Positions 6,480 through 15,394 of a stretch of 36,664 nucleotides of DNA are shown piece by piece. Position 1 is the stretch's first letter, and each line of letters opens with the position of its first letter. Origin of the DNA: an uncultured Solirubrobacter sp. (GTDB lineage: Bacteria > Actinomycetota > Thermoleophilia > Solirubrobacterales > Solirubrobacteraceae); the NCBI GenBank assembly GCA_937871635.1, contig CALMNS010000239.1, forward strand, positions 1 through 36,664. Direction: 5' to 3'. A model generated the notes under the pieces. That model was given only the letters and a program-made list of their open reading frames with translations, ran no database searches and was not told the DNA's origin. The translations under genes and the position numbers were made by a program.

Positions 6480-7750
6480 CCGACGCTCGCCAGACCACCG
6501 ACGTGCTGACCGCGGTCGACGAGATGGAAGCCGTCGAATGGCTCCGTCGTGCCATTCGGACGCCGAGCATCACAGGCGACGAGATGGCGTTCGCCGGGCT
6601 CGTCGCGTCCGAGCTCGACGCTTGTGGCGCGGACGAGGTGCACCTCGATGAGGTGGCCCCAGGCAGGCCGATGGTCTGGAGCAGGACCCGTGGGCTGCAC
6701 GGCGGCCCCAGCGTGCTGCTCGCAGGCCACTTGGACACGGTGCGCGTCGATGGTTGGAGCGACCGATGGCAGGACACCGAGCGCGAGGACCCCTTCGGAG
6801 CGCCATTGGTAGACGGCGCCGTCTGGGGTCGCGGCAGTGGAGATCTCAAGGCCGGGATCGCCACCGCGATCGCCGCCCTGCGCACGCTGCACAGGTCGGG
6901 AGCCGGCCCGAGTGGCGAGGTCATCACCCTCTGGGTCTGCGACGAGGAAAGCGGCGAGGCGGGAATGGGGCGCAGCATCGGTATGCGCGCCGCGGCCGAG
7001 CGGCTCATGGCGGGCGACATCCCGCGCCCGGACTTCGCCGTCTACGTCGAGCCAACCGGCTTACAAGTCCTCACCACGCAGATCGGCTTCTTGATCGCCG
7101 AGGTGTCGCTCGTGGGTCGCAGCGCGTACTTCGGACGACCAGAGGAGGGACTTGACGCCCTACGGGCCGGCCATGCCGTGCTGGCCGAGCTTTGGCAGTT
7201 GGACGACCAACTGCGCACGCGCAGGTCGCATCCGCTCCTCGGGCCGCCACGGCTCCTGATCCACGGTGCACGCTCGGGTGGCTACATCGCCGTGCCAGGG
7301 GACTGCGCCATCGAGCTGATACGCACGGTGGTACCGGGCGAGGACATGGACTCGGCCGCCGCCGAGATCGACGCCGCCGTCAGGCGCGGGATCACCGGGA
7401 CCGGCGTGCGGGCCGACGTGAGCTTCCCGGCCGGTCGCGATCACGAAGTCGGCGGCCTGCCCGCCGAGACAGATCCTGAGCGGCCCCCCATCCGAGCACT
7501 CCGCCGGGCGCTCGACACAGTCGCTCCGGGATCCGGCGCCATCTCGGGAGCGACGTTCTGGTCCGAAATGTCGTTCCTGACCAAGCTCGGCATCCCGTGC
7601 GTGTACTGGGCGCCGGGCGACATCGGCAACTGCCACACGTCCGAGGAACACGTGGTCATCGACGAATTCATCAATGCAGTCAAAGCGCTGTCCCTGTTCC
7701 TAGCCGGCCATGAGGGAGCCGGTCCAACCAACGGAGGCGAAACATCATGA
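6476..7750 (+). CDS. M20-family metallohydrolase (ArgE/DapE/carboxypeptidase type)
   Basis: 424 residues with the di-metal motifs of M20 enzymes: GHLDTV at 84-89, GRGSGDLKAG at 118-127, catalytic DEESGEAG at 156-163, VEPTG at 191-195 and a C-terminal GNCHTSEEHV. The family removes acyl groups or C-terminal amino acids from amide-linked substrates in the cytoplasm. In the lid domain the usual His of the G-S-A-H motif is Tyr (GRSAYFGRPEEG, about residue 218), which could change specificity. GTG start overlaps the ROK stop; its own stop overlaps the ATG of the binding protein. Context suggests it cleaves an acyl or peptide bond of the imported conjugate. Confidence 0.85.
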   Translation: MTDARQTTDVLTAVDEMEAVEWLRRAIRTPSITGDEMAFAGLVASELDACGADEVHLDEVAPGRPMVWSRTRGLHGGPSVLLAGHLDTVRVDGWSDRWQDTEREDPFGAPLVDGAVWGRGSGDLKAGIATAIAALRTLHRSGAGPSGEVITLWVCDEESGEAGMGRSIGMRAAAERLMAGDIPRPDFAVYVEPTGLQVLTTQIGFLIAEVSLVGRSAYFGRPEEGLDALRAGHAVLAELWQLDDQLRTRRSHPLLGPPRLLIHGARSGGYIAVPGDCAIELIRTVVPGEDMDSAAAEIDAAVRRGITGTGVRADVSFPAGRDHEVGGLPAETDPERPPIRALRRALDTVAPGSGAISGATFWSEMSFLTKLGIPCVYWAPGDIGNCHTSEEHVVIDEFINAVKALSLFLAGHEGAGPTNGGETS

Positions 7751-8892
7751 GGCCCGCTCGCCCGCTCGCAACGCTGACGGCGTTGCTCATGACGCTGGGG
7801 GTCGTCGCCTGCGGCGATGAGTCCTCGTCCGGATCGGGATCCGGATCGCAGTCCAGTTCGTCCCAAGCCCCGAAGATCAAGTCGTCCAAGACTCTCGGGG
7901 AGACGACCGGTCCAGCCGGTGAGTCGGCTACGCCGACCAGCGCGATCAAGCTGAGCGAGGACGAGATCGCCAAGGTCAAGGGCCGAAATGCCACCGTCGC
8001 TCTCGTCTGGCACCAGGCTTCCGACTTCACGACCGCTGTGCAGAACGGGGCCAAGGCCGAGTTCGACAAGCTCGGGATGGAAGTGGTCGCGACCACTAAT
8101 GCCAATTTCGACGCCGGCAAACAGAAGAACGACATCGAGACGGTACTGGCCAAGAAGCCCGACGCGATGCTGACACTGCCCGTCGACCCGGTGGCGACGG
8201 CCTCCGCCTACCGCTCGGCGGTCAGCGAGGGCACTGAGCTGGTGCTGCTCTCGAACGTCCCCAAGGGCTTCAAGCAGGGCGACGACTACGTCACGGTCGT
8301 CACCGACGACCTCTTCCAGATGGGGAAGCAGGCGGCCGACGCGTTGGCCAGCTCCATCGGCGGCAAGGGCAAGATCGCCTACCTCTTCCATGACGCTGAG
8401 TACTACGTGACCAACCAGCGGGACCAAGCCTTCAAGAAGACGATCGAGACCAACTACCCCAACATCGAGATCGTGGCCGAGGACGGCATCGCCGACCCGG
8501 CGAAGGCGCAGGACCAAGCCAACGCGATCCTTACCAAAAACCCCGACCTCAACGGCGTCTACGTCACGTTCTCTCAGCCGCCGGCCGAGGGCGTGCTCAG
8601 CGCTCTTCGCAACGCCGGCAACAAGGACACCAAGCTCGTCAGCCTCGACCTCGACGAGCCGCTGGCCATCGACATGGCGCGAGGCGGCAACGTCACCGCG
8701 TTGATCAGCGATCGCGCGTACGAGCTCGGCCAGGCCATGGCGCGATCAGCAGCATACGGGCTGCTCGACAAGCAGGCGCCGCCGTTCATCGTCGCGCCTG
8801 CCACGACAGTCACCAAGGACAACCTCGAGCAGGGCTACCAGGACTCGCTGCGCCAGGCGCCGCCGAAGACCGTGACGGAGGCGGCCGGCTAG
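7747..8892 (+). CDS. Sugar ABC transporter substrate-binding lipoprotein (ribose type)
   Basis: 381 residues. A short basic N-terminus, a hydrophobic stretch and the lipobox GVVAC with Cys22 mark a lipoprotein; a Ser/Gly-rich linker follows at 27-40. The rest matches the periplasmic binding protein type 1 fold used by RbsB-like proteins: VALVWHQASDFTTAVQNGAK, PDAMLTLPVDPVATA, GGKGKIAYLFHD, PDLNGVYVTFSQPPAEGVL, KLVSLDLDEPLAIDMARGG. The ligand is probably a sugar or sugar derivative, but the sequence does not reveal which. ATG at 7747 overlaps the preceding stop (ATGA); only two bases separate it from the permease gene. Confidence 0.88.
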   Translation: MRPARPLATLTALLMTLGVVACGDESSSGSGSGSQSSSSQAPKIKSSKTLGETTGPAGESATPTSAIKLSEDEIAKVKGRNATVALVWHQASDFTTAVQNGAKAEFDKLGMEVVATTNANFDAGKQKNDIETVLAKKPDAMLTLPVDPVATASAYRSAVSEGTELVLLSNVPKGFKQGDDYVTVVTDDLFQMGKQAADALASSIGGKGKIAYLFHDAEYYVTNQRDQAFKKTIETNYPNIEIVAEDGIADPAKAQDQANAILTKNPDLNGVYVTFSQPPAEGVLSALRNAGNKDTKLVSLDLDEPLAIDMARGGNVTALISDRAYELGQAMARSAAYGLLDKQAPPFIVAPATTVTKDNLEQGYQDSLRQAPPKTVTEAAG

Positions 8893-8894
8893 CC

Positions 8895-9902
8895 GTGAGC
8901 GTCGCACCCGCCAGCCCCGAGCGGACGCCGAAAGCCGCGACCGGTCCCAAGCGGTCGGTCGCGGCCCGGGCGCGGGCGCTCGACCCGCGCTCCTACGTCG
9001 TCTACGTCGCCTTCCTGCTGATCCTCGCGTTCTTCGCAATCACGCTCAGCGATGACGGCTTCCTGACGACCAACAACCTGCTCAACATCGTCGATCAGAC
9101 AGCGCCGATCACAGTCATAGCCGTCGCGACGGTGTTCGTGCTCAGCGCCGGCGAGATCGACCTCTCCATCGGGTCGGTGGTCGCGCTGTCCGCGCTGATC
9201 GCGGCGGTCGTTCTACGGGACGCGGGCCTGGTCGCCGGGGTCCTGGCGGGCCTCGCGACTGGAGTCGCCGTCGGTCTGGTCAACGGGCTGTTCGTGACGG
9301 TGTTCCGACTTCCGTCGTTCCTGGTGACGCTGGCGACGATGGGCCTGGTCGCGGGTCTGGCGCGGTCGATCACCGACCTCAAATCGGTGGCGGTCACCAA
9401 CTTCACCTTCACCGACTTCTTCGGCTCCGGTGACCTTGGTCCCGTCTCGAGCTTGATCTTGTGGACGATCGGGACGGTGGCTTTGGGTCACTTCGTCTAC
9501 CGCCATCGCCGCTTTGGTGCTCATGTCCTGGCTACCGGTGACAACGCCGCAGCGGCGCGTGTGTCGGGGATCCGCGTCAACCGAACGAAGGTGGCGGTGC
9601 TGGTGCTCAGCGCGACCGCGGCGGCGCTCGCCGGCCTGCTCTACGCCGGCCGCCTGCAAGGAGCGAACTACAACCTCGGCAGCTCCGACTTGCTCCTGGT
9701 CATCTCGGCGGTTGTCATCGGCGGCACCCGGCTGTTCGGCGGGAGCGGCAGCGTAGTCGGCGCGCTGATCGGCAGCTTGATCATGGGTGTGCTCAACAAC
9801 GGGCTCATCCTCGCCGGGCTGTCGGCGTCGGAGCAGCTCATCGCCCAGGGCGTCCTGCTGCTGCTGGCCATCTCCTTGACCTTGCGCGAACCGAAGGCCT
9901 GA
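8895..9902 (+). CDS. Sugar ABC transporter permease (RbsC-like)
   Basis: 335 residues with an extended, basic N-terminus of about 35 residues and then eight to ten hydrophobic segments (for example VVYVAFLLILAFFAITL, TVIAVATVFVLSAGEIDLSI, VAGVLAGLATGVAVGLVNG). The signature AGEIDLSIGSVVALS and the cytoplasmic loop ATGDNAAAARVSGI are characteristic of the ribose/xylose-type permease family (BPD_transp_2). It forms the membrane channel, presumably as a homodimer, with the ATPase at 11089 and the lipoprotein upstream. GTG start two bases after the preceding TAG. Confidence 0.88.
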   Translation: MSVAPASPERTPKAATGPKRSVAARARALDPRSYVVYVAFLLILAFFAITLSDDGFLTTNNLLNIVDQTAPITVIAVATVFVLSAGEIDLSIGSVVALSALIAAVVLRDAGLVAGVLAGLATGVAVGLVNGLFVTVFRLPSFLVTLATMGLVAGLARSITDLKSVAVTNFTFTDFFGSGDLGPVSSLILWTIGTVALGHFVYRHRRFGAHVLATGDNAAAARVSGIRVNRTKVAVLVLSATAAALAGLLYAGRLQGANYNLGSSDLLLVISAVVIGGTRLFGGSGSVVGALIGSLIMGVLNNGLILAGLSASEQLIAQGVLLLLAISLTLREPKA

Positions 9903-9904
9903 CT

Positions 9905-11101
9905 ATGTTCCTGGATCTGCTCATCCGCCGCAATCCGGCGTTCCTCGAAGCAGCGATCGCCCTCCACCAGGCCGGTGAGTTGCCAGCCAACGCGTACGTT
10001 CTCGACCTCGACCTCGTGCGCGCCAATGCTCAGGCCATCCGCCGGGAGGCGGATCGCCACAGCCTCGAGGTGTTCGCCATGACCAAGCAAGTGGGCCGTG
10101 TGCCCGGCTTCGTCGATGCCTTGGTCGCGGGAGGGATCACGGCCGGAGTCGCCGTCGACATGGACTGCGCACGCCCGCTCGCACGAGCGGGCATGGAGAT
10201 CGGTCATCTCGGCCACTTAGTGCAGGTGCCAAGCGGTGAGGCGACGGCAGCCGCCGAGATGAGGCCCCGCAACTGGACCGTCTTCAGTGACGACAAAGCG
10301 CGCGAGGCTGTCCGTGCGGCGCACAGCGAGGGCTACGTGCAGGATCTGCTCGCGCGGATACACGCACCCGACGACCGCTTCTACAGCGGGCACGAGGGTG
10401 GCTTCACCGCCGATGAGGTGGTGAAGGTGGCCGAGCGTCTGGACGCGCTCGAGGGAGGGTGCTTCGCCGGACTGACGACCTTCCCGGCGGTGCTCTTCGA
10501 CCCTGCTACCCGAGAGATCCGCCCGACGCCGAATCTCGCGACCCTCGAGCGCGCGGCGGAGCGTCTCCGCGACGCTGGAGTGGGCGAACCCCGCATCAAC
10601 GCGCCAGGTACGACCTCCACCACCGTGCTCGGCTTGCTGGCCAGCCACGGGGCAACGCAGGTCGAGCCAGGCCACGGCTTGACCGGCACGACGCCGCTCC
10701 ATGCGGTCGAGGACCTGCCCGAGCGGCCTGCCATCTGCTACCTCACCGAGGTATCGCACGGCCACGCTGGCCGCGCCTACGCCTTCGGCGGCGGGCTCTA
10801 CGTCGATCCCGTCTTCGGCGAATACGGTCTCAAGGCGCTCGTTGCCGACCGTCCGGGCGTATCAGACGCCCGTCTGCTCGACGCGTCCATCCCGCCGCCC
10901 GAAGCGATCGACTACTACGGCCAGCTCGATCCTGGCGACGGTCCCATGCCGCGGACCGGGGCGACCGTGTTGTTCGGTTTCCGTGCCCAGGCCTTCGTGA
11001 CCCGGGCCTACGTAGCCGGCATCGCCGGCGTGTCCGCCGGCGAGCCGGCCGTCGCCGGAATCTGGACCACCGACGGGAGGGAGGCTACGTGGCCGCGGTG
11101 A
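9905..11101 (+). CDS. YhfX-like PLP-dependent amino acid racemase-family protein
   Basis: 398 residues with a fold-type III PLP barrel at the N-terminus (alanine racemase N-terminal family): YVLDLDLVRANAQAI followed by the PLP lysine, Lys61, in VFAMTKQVGR, then VAVDMDCARPLARAGMEIGHLGHL. The C-terminal part (EVSHGHAGRAYAFGGGLYVDPVFGEYG) matches the YhfX type rather than classical alanine racemase. YhfX proteins are poorly characterised. It sits between the permease and ATPase genes, starting two bases after the permease stop, so it must belong to the same pathway: probably racemising or otherwise transforming an amino acid released from the substrate. The reaction is inferred, not shown. Confidence 0.75.
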   Translation: MFLDLLIRRNPAFLEAAIALHQAGELPANAYVLDLDLVRANAQAIRREADRHSLEVFAMTKQVGRVPGFVDALVAGGITAGVAVDMDCARPLARAGMEIGHLGHLVQVPSGEATAAAEMRPRNWTVFSDDKAREAVRAAHSEGYVQDLLARIHAPDDRFYSGHEGGFTADEVVKVAERLDALEGGCFAGLTTFPAVLFDPATREIRPTPNLATLERAAERLRDAGVGEPRINAPGTTSTTVLGLLASHGATQVEPGHGLTGTTPLHAVEDLPERPAICYLTEVSHGHAGRAYAFGGGLYVDPVFGEYGLKALVADRPGVSDARLLDASIPPPEAIDYYGQLDPGDGPMPRTGATVLFGFRAQAFVTRAYVAGIAGVSAGEPAVAGIWTTDGREATWPR

Positions 11102-11829
11102 CGCCGCTCGTGCAAGTCGATGGCGTCCGCAAGGAGTTCGGCGGTGTCGTCGCGCTCCAGGGCGTCACCCTCGACATCGATCCTGGTGAGGTCGTGGCGC
11201 TCGTCGGCGACAACGGCGCCGGCAAGTCGACCCTGATCAAGATCATCGCCGGGGTACACCAGCCGACGGACGGGCAGATCCTGTTGGAGGGCGAGCCGGT
11301 ACGGCTCAACACGCCGACGGACTCCCGTCAGCATGGCATCGAGGTCGTCTACCAGGACCTCGCTCTTGCTGACCAGCAGCCGGTCTACATGAACATGTTC
11401 CTCGGGCGCGAACTCGTACGCGGACCGCTACGGCGGATGGATCGCGACGGGATGGCGAAGGAGACGCAGCAGCTGCTCGACGAGCTCGACGTCCGAGTGC
11501 CGAGCCCACGGGCGATCATCCGTGACCTCTCGGGCGGGCAACGCCAAGGCGTCGCCATCGCCCGCGCCACGCACTGGGCGCAGCGCCTGGTGTTGATGGA
11601 CGAACCGACCGCCGCGCTCGGCGTGCAGGAAACCGGCCGCGTCGAAGAGATCATCCTGCGGATGCGCGACCGGGGCCGCGCGATCCTGATTGTCAGTCAC
11701 AGCCTGGACCAGGTGTTCCGGCTCTCCGACCGCATCTGCGTCCTGCGCCGCGGTGAGCAGGTCGGGATCAAGACCACGAGCGAGACAGACGGCGATGAAA
11801 TCGTCTCGATGATCACGGGGCTGCGATGA
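11089..11829 (+). CDS. Sugar ABC transporter ATP-binding protein (single domain)
   Basis: A 246-residue ATPase. Walker A GDNGAGKST at 40-48, Q-loop VYQDLAL, signature LSGGQRQGV, Walker B LVLMDEPT and the switch His in LIVSHS are all intact. It is half the length of RbsA, which has two fused ATPase domains, so it should act as a homodimer, as in the fructose-type FrcBCA importers. I chose the GTG at 11089 because a strong ribosome-binding site, GGGAGGGAGG (11075-11084), lies just upstream; the GTG at 11098 is an alternative. Both overlap the end of the YhfX-like gene. Confidence 0.88.
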   Translation: MAAVTPLVQVDGVRKEFGGVVALQGVTLDIDPGEVVALVGDNGAGKSTLIKIIAGVHQPTDGQILLEGEPVRLNTPTDSRQHGIEVVYQDLALADQQPVYMNMFLGRELVRGPLRRMDRDGMAKETQQLLDELDVRVPSPRAIIRDLSGGQRQGVAIARATHWAQRLVLMDEPTAALGVQETGRVEEIILRMRDRGRAILIVSHSLDQVFRLSDRICVLRRGEQVGIKTTSETDGDEIVSMITGLR

Positions 11830-12860
11830 GCCCGGCCGGATCGCTCCTCGAAGGCGAAATCCGCGAACAGCCCCGGGCGCTGCAGCGTGCCCTTACCGAC
11901 AACGCGGCTGATATCCGGAACGTCGCGAACGCGCTCCGTTGCCGGCAGGTCCGGTACGCACTGATCGCCGCGCGCGGCACCTCGGACAACGCTGCGCGTT
12001 ACGCGCAGTACCTCTTTGGTGACCGTCTCGGAATTCCGGTCGCGCTCGCCGCACCATCGCTCGAGAGCCTCTACAAGGCAGGTGCCGTCCCGCAGCGAGA
12101 CGGCCTGGCCATCGGCATCTCCCAATCCGGTCGTTCGCCCGACGTCGTCGGTGTCGTGACCGCCGCCGCGGCAGCGGGAGCGCCGACCATCGCCATCACC
12201 AACGACGGCGACTCGCCGCTCGCGCGCGCCGCGGACTACACGCTTGAGCTACGCGCAGGAGCGGAGCGCTCCGTGGCGGCGACCAAGACCTACACCACCT
12301 CGCTCCTCGTCCTCGCCGCGCTGGTGACAGAGATGGCTCCGGACGACGACGATCGGGCGGATCTGCGGCGGGTCCCGTCGCTCGTCCAGCGCGCGCTCGA
12401 CAGCGCATTCGCGTCCGTGGAAGCGCTCGATCTCCACGCCAGCGCATCGTACCTGCTGACCGTAGGCCGGGGGTACAACTACGCGACGGCGATGGAAATC
12501 GCACTCAAGGTCCGTGAGCTGACCGCGACCGTCGCCGAAGGCTTCTCGACCGCGGATCTGCTCCATGGTCCGATCGCGGCCGTCGCTCCCAACACTCCCG
12601 TAGTGGTCGTCGCCGCCCGAGGCAAAGCCCGGAGTGCGGTCCTTGAAACGGCCGACGCGCTGCGCGCACGCGGGGCGCGACCGGTGCTCATCGACGAAGG
12701 GCCGGACGCGGATCTCGCTCTTCCCGAAGAGGTGCCGGAGTGGTTGAGCCCGATCGTCGCGGTGGTCCCCGGCCAAGTGCTCGCACTCCGTCGTGCAGCG
12801 GTCGGGGGTCATCCGATCGATCAACCGGTCGGCCTGACCAAGGTCACCGAGACCCTGTGA
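11826..12860 (+). CDS. Double SIS-domain sugar isomerase/deaminase (GlmS C-terminal/AgaS-like)
   Basis: 344 residues with two SIS (sugar isomerase) domains. The N-terminal EIREQPRALQRAL matches the start of GlmS-like isomerase domains. Then come ALIAARGTSDNAARYAQYLF, the sugar-phosphate binding SQSGRSPDVV, RSVAATKTYTTSLLVLAALV, YNYATAMEIALKVRE and the EGFSTADLLHGPIA signature. Such proteins convert amino-sugar phosphates to keto-sugar phosphates plus ammonia, or cleave fructosamine phosphates to a sugar phosphate and an amino acid (FrlB-type). Last gene of the operon; ATG overlaps the ATPase stop (ATGA). A 6-bp stem, GGCTGA/TCAGCC at 12864-12887, follows and could end transcription weakly. 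Confidence 0.85.
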   Translation: MSPAGSLLEGEIREQPRALQRALTDNAADIRNVANALRCRQVRYALIAARGTSDNAARYAQYLFGDRLGIPVALAAPSLESLYKAGAVPQRDGLAIGISQSGRSPDVVGVVTAAAAAGAPTIAITNDGDSPLARAADYTLELRAGAERSVAATKTYTTSLLVLAALVTEMAPDDDDRADLRRVPSLVQRALDSAFASVEALDLHASASYLLTVGRGYNYATAMEIALKVRELTATVAEGFSTADLLHGPIAAVAPNTPVVVVAARGKARSAVLETADALRARGARPVLIDEGPDADLALPEEVPEWLSPIVAVVPGQVLALRRAAVGGHPIDQPVGLTKVTETL

Positions 12861-13462
12861 AAGGGCTGATCTCCCGCCCATTCAGCCAGCGTCCAGGTGG
12901 CTGCGGGCTCTGCTGGACCGCGACTTCGCCGGCCAGGCCATCGAGGCGACCCAGAGGGGCTTACCCAGCGAGAGCGAATCGCCACGATCGGCGCGGCCAT
13001 CGACCCCAGTTGTGCGTCGTGGATCAGCCGCCGCACGAGCACGCCGCGAGTATGCGGCCGCGATGGGCGCTGAGCACGCCGACGCCGCGCTCGCAAACTG
13101 GGCCGCGCTCATCGACGCACCTGAGCGCGCCACCGGCGACGTCGAACGTGTCACCGGTCACCGAGCGCGGGTCGTTCGCCGACTGGGCGCGTGAGCACGC
13201 CACGACTTCCGCTCCACCGCCGAGGTCGCGCTCCCCTGGCCCGAAGAGGTCCCCACCAACCAGGTCGAGTAACAATCGCGCCGCCGGGCGCCGCATACGG
13301 TGCGGGTCGCGCCAGTCGTAACCGACTGCCGGCGGGTCCAGCTGCGCGGCCGGCCAAGCATCGGGCGCGCTCGCGAGGGGCTTGAACGCGACGTAATCCT
13401 ATCGACCGTAGTCAGCTGGTGCGCTCGGTTCTTTCCAGCGCCGAGCTCGTCGTTCGGGATAC
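12861..13462 (+). pseudogene. Decayed region with an NmrA-like/NAD(P)-binding protein remnant
   Basis: No single frame runs through. Near 12900 the plus strand reads WLRALLDRDFAGQAIEATQ. At 13130-13170 it reads GDVERVTGHRAR, then after a one-base shift SFADWAREHA, then after another shift HDFRSTAEVALPWPEE to TAA at 13270-13272. The series ERVTG-RAR-SFADWAREHA is characteristic of the C-terminal end of NmrA-like or NAD(P)H-binding proteins. At least two indels break it. The 3' part of the region, up to 13462, has no recognisable coding sequence. Confidence 0.5.
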
Positions 13463-14152
13463 CTAAGGCGGCGGCTGCCCGCGCGAGATCGAGGTCGGGT
13501 CGTTCGAGCAGTTCGCCAAGCCCGGGCATGAGGAGGCAGGCGCGTAGGAGTAGCCGATCGCTTTGAGCGCGAGCGCATGACGCTCGGCCAGCTTGAGAGC
13601 GGCGAGGTCTGCCGCGCGTTCGTCGTGCTGTTCGCGGTCGATCACACGGTCGAGGGAGTCGTCGGTGTCGGCGGCGACCAGGGCGAGGACGTCTTCGGGA
13701 TCCCAGCCGCCGGGCTGAACGGAGAGGTAGACGCGACGGGTGGCGAGCGCCGCGGGCCGACCGCCGCGGCCGCCCTGGGTGTCGAGGTGGCGGGCGTAGG
13801 CGGCGATTGCGTCCCCATGGAGGTCCTCGCCGGTCGGTGGCCGGTCGAGCTCTGAGCGGATCCAGTCGCCGAACGCCCGGTAGATCGACGCGTACTGCCG
13901 CCGGGTCGAGGCCGACGCGGCGCGTAGGGCGATCCGCTCGCCGGCGGCGTAGAGGTTCTCCGGCTCGAGCGGCAGCCCCTCCCCCACCTCCCCGGCCGTC
14001 TCCTCGCGCGCGAGCGCGCGCGTGAGGACCTGTTCGGCCTCGAGGACCTCGACCGCGGCGAGGACCTCGTCGTGCGGGACGGCGCGATCGTCGATCGTCA
14101 GCTGCAGCTCCGTGCCGGGCCCCACGAGCGGCCTATCTCCGAAGTGGGCCAT
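13463..14152 (-). pseudogene. Tyrosine integrase/recombinase remnant, catalytic domain missing
   Basis: 229 residues. Residues about 78-140 (ALRAASASTRRQYASIYRAF, GDWIRSEL, AIAAYARHLDTQGGRGGRPA, LATRRVYLSV) look like the N-terminal SAM-like core-binding domain of phage-type integrases. The expected catalytic domain with its Arg-His-Arg-Tyr residues is absent; the sequence after VYLSV switches to unrelated residues. The end is shifted too: another frame continues PGLGELLERPDLDLARAAAALGIPNDELG from about 13529, as if one indel separated LALKAIGYSYAPAS from it. Probably a dead remnant of an integrated element. Confidence 0.55.
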
Positions 14153-14218
14153 TTCGGGTGACGTGAAACCGCCACTCGGACGTCCTCTCCCCCGCCTCGC
14201 GCCTCAAGGGCTGGGTCG

Positions 14219-14240
14219 CTCGGGTGCGTAAAGCGTGGTT
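14219..14240 (+). repeat. CGGGTGCGTAAAGCG motif, copy 1
   Basis: CTCGGGTGCGTAAAGCGTGG followed by TT recurs at 17166-17187 and 33832-33853. The similarity to the second copy extends some 40 bases further downstream. This copy lies just upstream of the integrase remnant. Confidence 0.6.
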
Positions 14241-14716
14241 TTCAGCGACCGGGGCGCCAGCGCCACGGGTTTGCTCGGGCCAAGTCATCGGATGCGAAAA
14301 CGCTCTGCGTCATGTCGACGGGACCACGATTGAACTCCCGGCGGCCGCCGGTGTCCGTGAGAGGAGGGCAGGTGACGCCGGAGCGCGCGGTGGCCGCTGA
14401 GACGGCGGGGCGCGCCCACGCGCGGTCGGCCGCTGATGGCGACGCTGTGCGTAGCTCAAGTCTCGAAGTGCTGGGCGTCACGGTAGTGATCGTCGCGTTA
14501 CCGGCGATCGGGATGGATCTCAGGCTAAGCGATGTGCGGCCGCAGCTCGTGGCACCGCGCTCCTGCTCGCCCTCAAGCGGTCGCCCAGAACGCTCCCAAA
14601 GCCACACCATTCCTAGGTGTCCCGGCTGCGGAGGTCAGCGAGACAGCTCTGCGCCTTGTGGAAGCACTTCGTCGAGAGCGTCGCGGTCCCGGCCACAACC
14701 AGACGTCGCGACGCCT
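14241..14716 (+). pseudogene. MFS (DHA2-type) transporter N-terminal remnant
   Basis: Around 14432-14560 the plus strand encodes ATLCVAQV and, one frame over, LEVLGVTVVIVALPAIGMDL then RLSDVRPQL. This is the first-helix segment of drug-efflux MFS proteins (L-D-V-T-I-V-N-V-ALPAIG). The motif Asp is Gly here, and the frame is broken both before LEVLG and after RLSDV, where GTALLLAL reads in another frame. Nothing equivalent to the remaining helices is found, so only about 50 codons survive. No gene is seen in the rest of the stretch. Confidence 0.55.
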
Positions 14717-15394
14717 CTAGAGGTGGCCGTGCACTAGCGCGACGACGTCGTCGGGCCGGCTCAGGTACGCCGAGTGGCTCGTCGGCCAGGTCACGGTGGT
14801 CGTGCAGCGCGCCGCGAACGCGGCGACCATCTCGGGCACGATCGCCCGGTCGTCGCGGGCGGCGACATACGTCGACGGGACATCCCGCCACGCAGCGTGG
14901 GCCGGCGCCGCGGCGAAGATCGCTCCGGGCTCGGGGCGCAGCAGGCCGACCGCCCGATCAGCTACGTCGTCGTCGCAGTCGGCGAACAGCCCCTCACGGG
15001 CACCGGCGGGATCCAGGCGCGTCAGGCCGTCGTCGTCGACCTCCAGCGGCAACGGCGCCGCCGGGCGCCCGGTCTGCTCGGCGACCCTCGCGATCCAGTC
15101 CTGGGGGCTCTCGCCTTCGTCGAAGACGAACCCGGCCAGGAAAAGCAGGTGCGCCACGCCGCGCAGCCCGGTGGCGGTGACCGCGCCGAGCGAGTGGGCG
15201 AGCACGACGGGCGGCTCGGCCGCCCGGTCGACCGCGCCCTGCACGAGCGCGGTGCCCTCGGCGAGCGAGCGTCCACCCAGGTCGGGCGCGGTTAGCTCGA
15301 CGCCCTGCCGGCGCAGGCGGCCGGCGAGGTCGTCGAAATGGGCCGGCTGGTGCCAGGCGCCATGCAGCATGATTAGCGATCGCATCCCGGGCAT
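14717..15394 (-). CDS. Alpha/beta-fold hydrolase
   Basis: 225 residues, compact for the family. N-terminal MRSLIMLHGAWHQPAHFDDL supplies the oxyanion-hole HG. The nucleophile elbow is VVLAHSLGAV (Ser in A-H-S-L-G, with Ala replacing the first Gly of GxSxG), the acid is likely in VAARDDRAI, and the His in PTSHSAYLSRPDDV. It resembles the salicylate/pyrethroid esterase-like group of small hydrolases. Substrate unknown; cytoplasmic, with no signal peptide. The ATG three codons in (at 15385) is as likely a start as the first. It is isolated between decayed genes and reads opposite to them. Confidence 0.75.
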   Translation of the reverse strand: MPGMRSLIMLHGAWHQPAHFDDLAGRLRRQGVELTAPDLGGRSLAEGTALVQGAVDRAAEPPVVLAHSLGAVTATGLRGVAHLLFLAGFVFDEGESPQDWIARVAEQTGRPAAPLPLEVDDDGLTRLDPAGAREGLFADCDDDVADRAVGLLRPEPGAIFAAAPAHAAWRDVPSTYVAARDDRAIVPEMVAAFAARCTTTVTWPTSHSAYLSRPDDVVALVHGHL

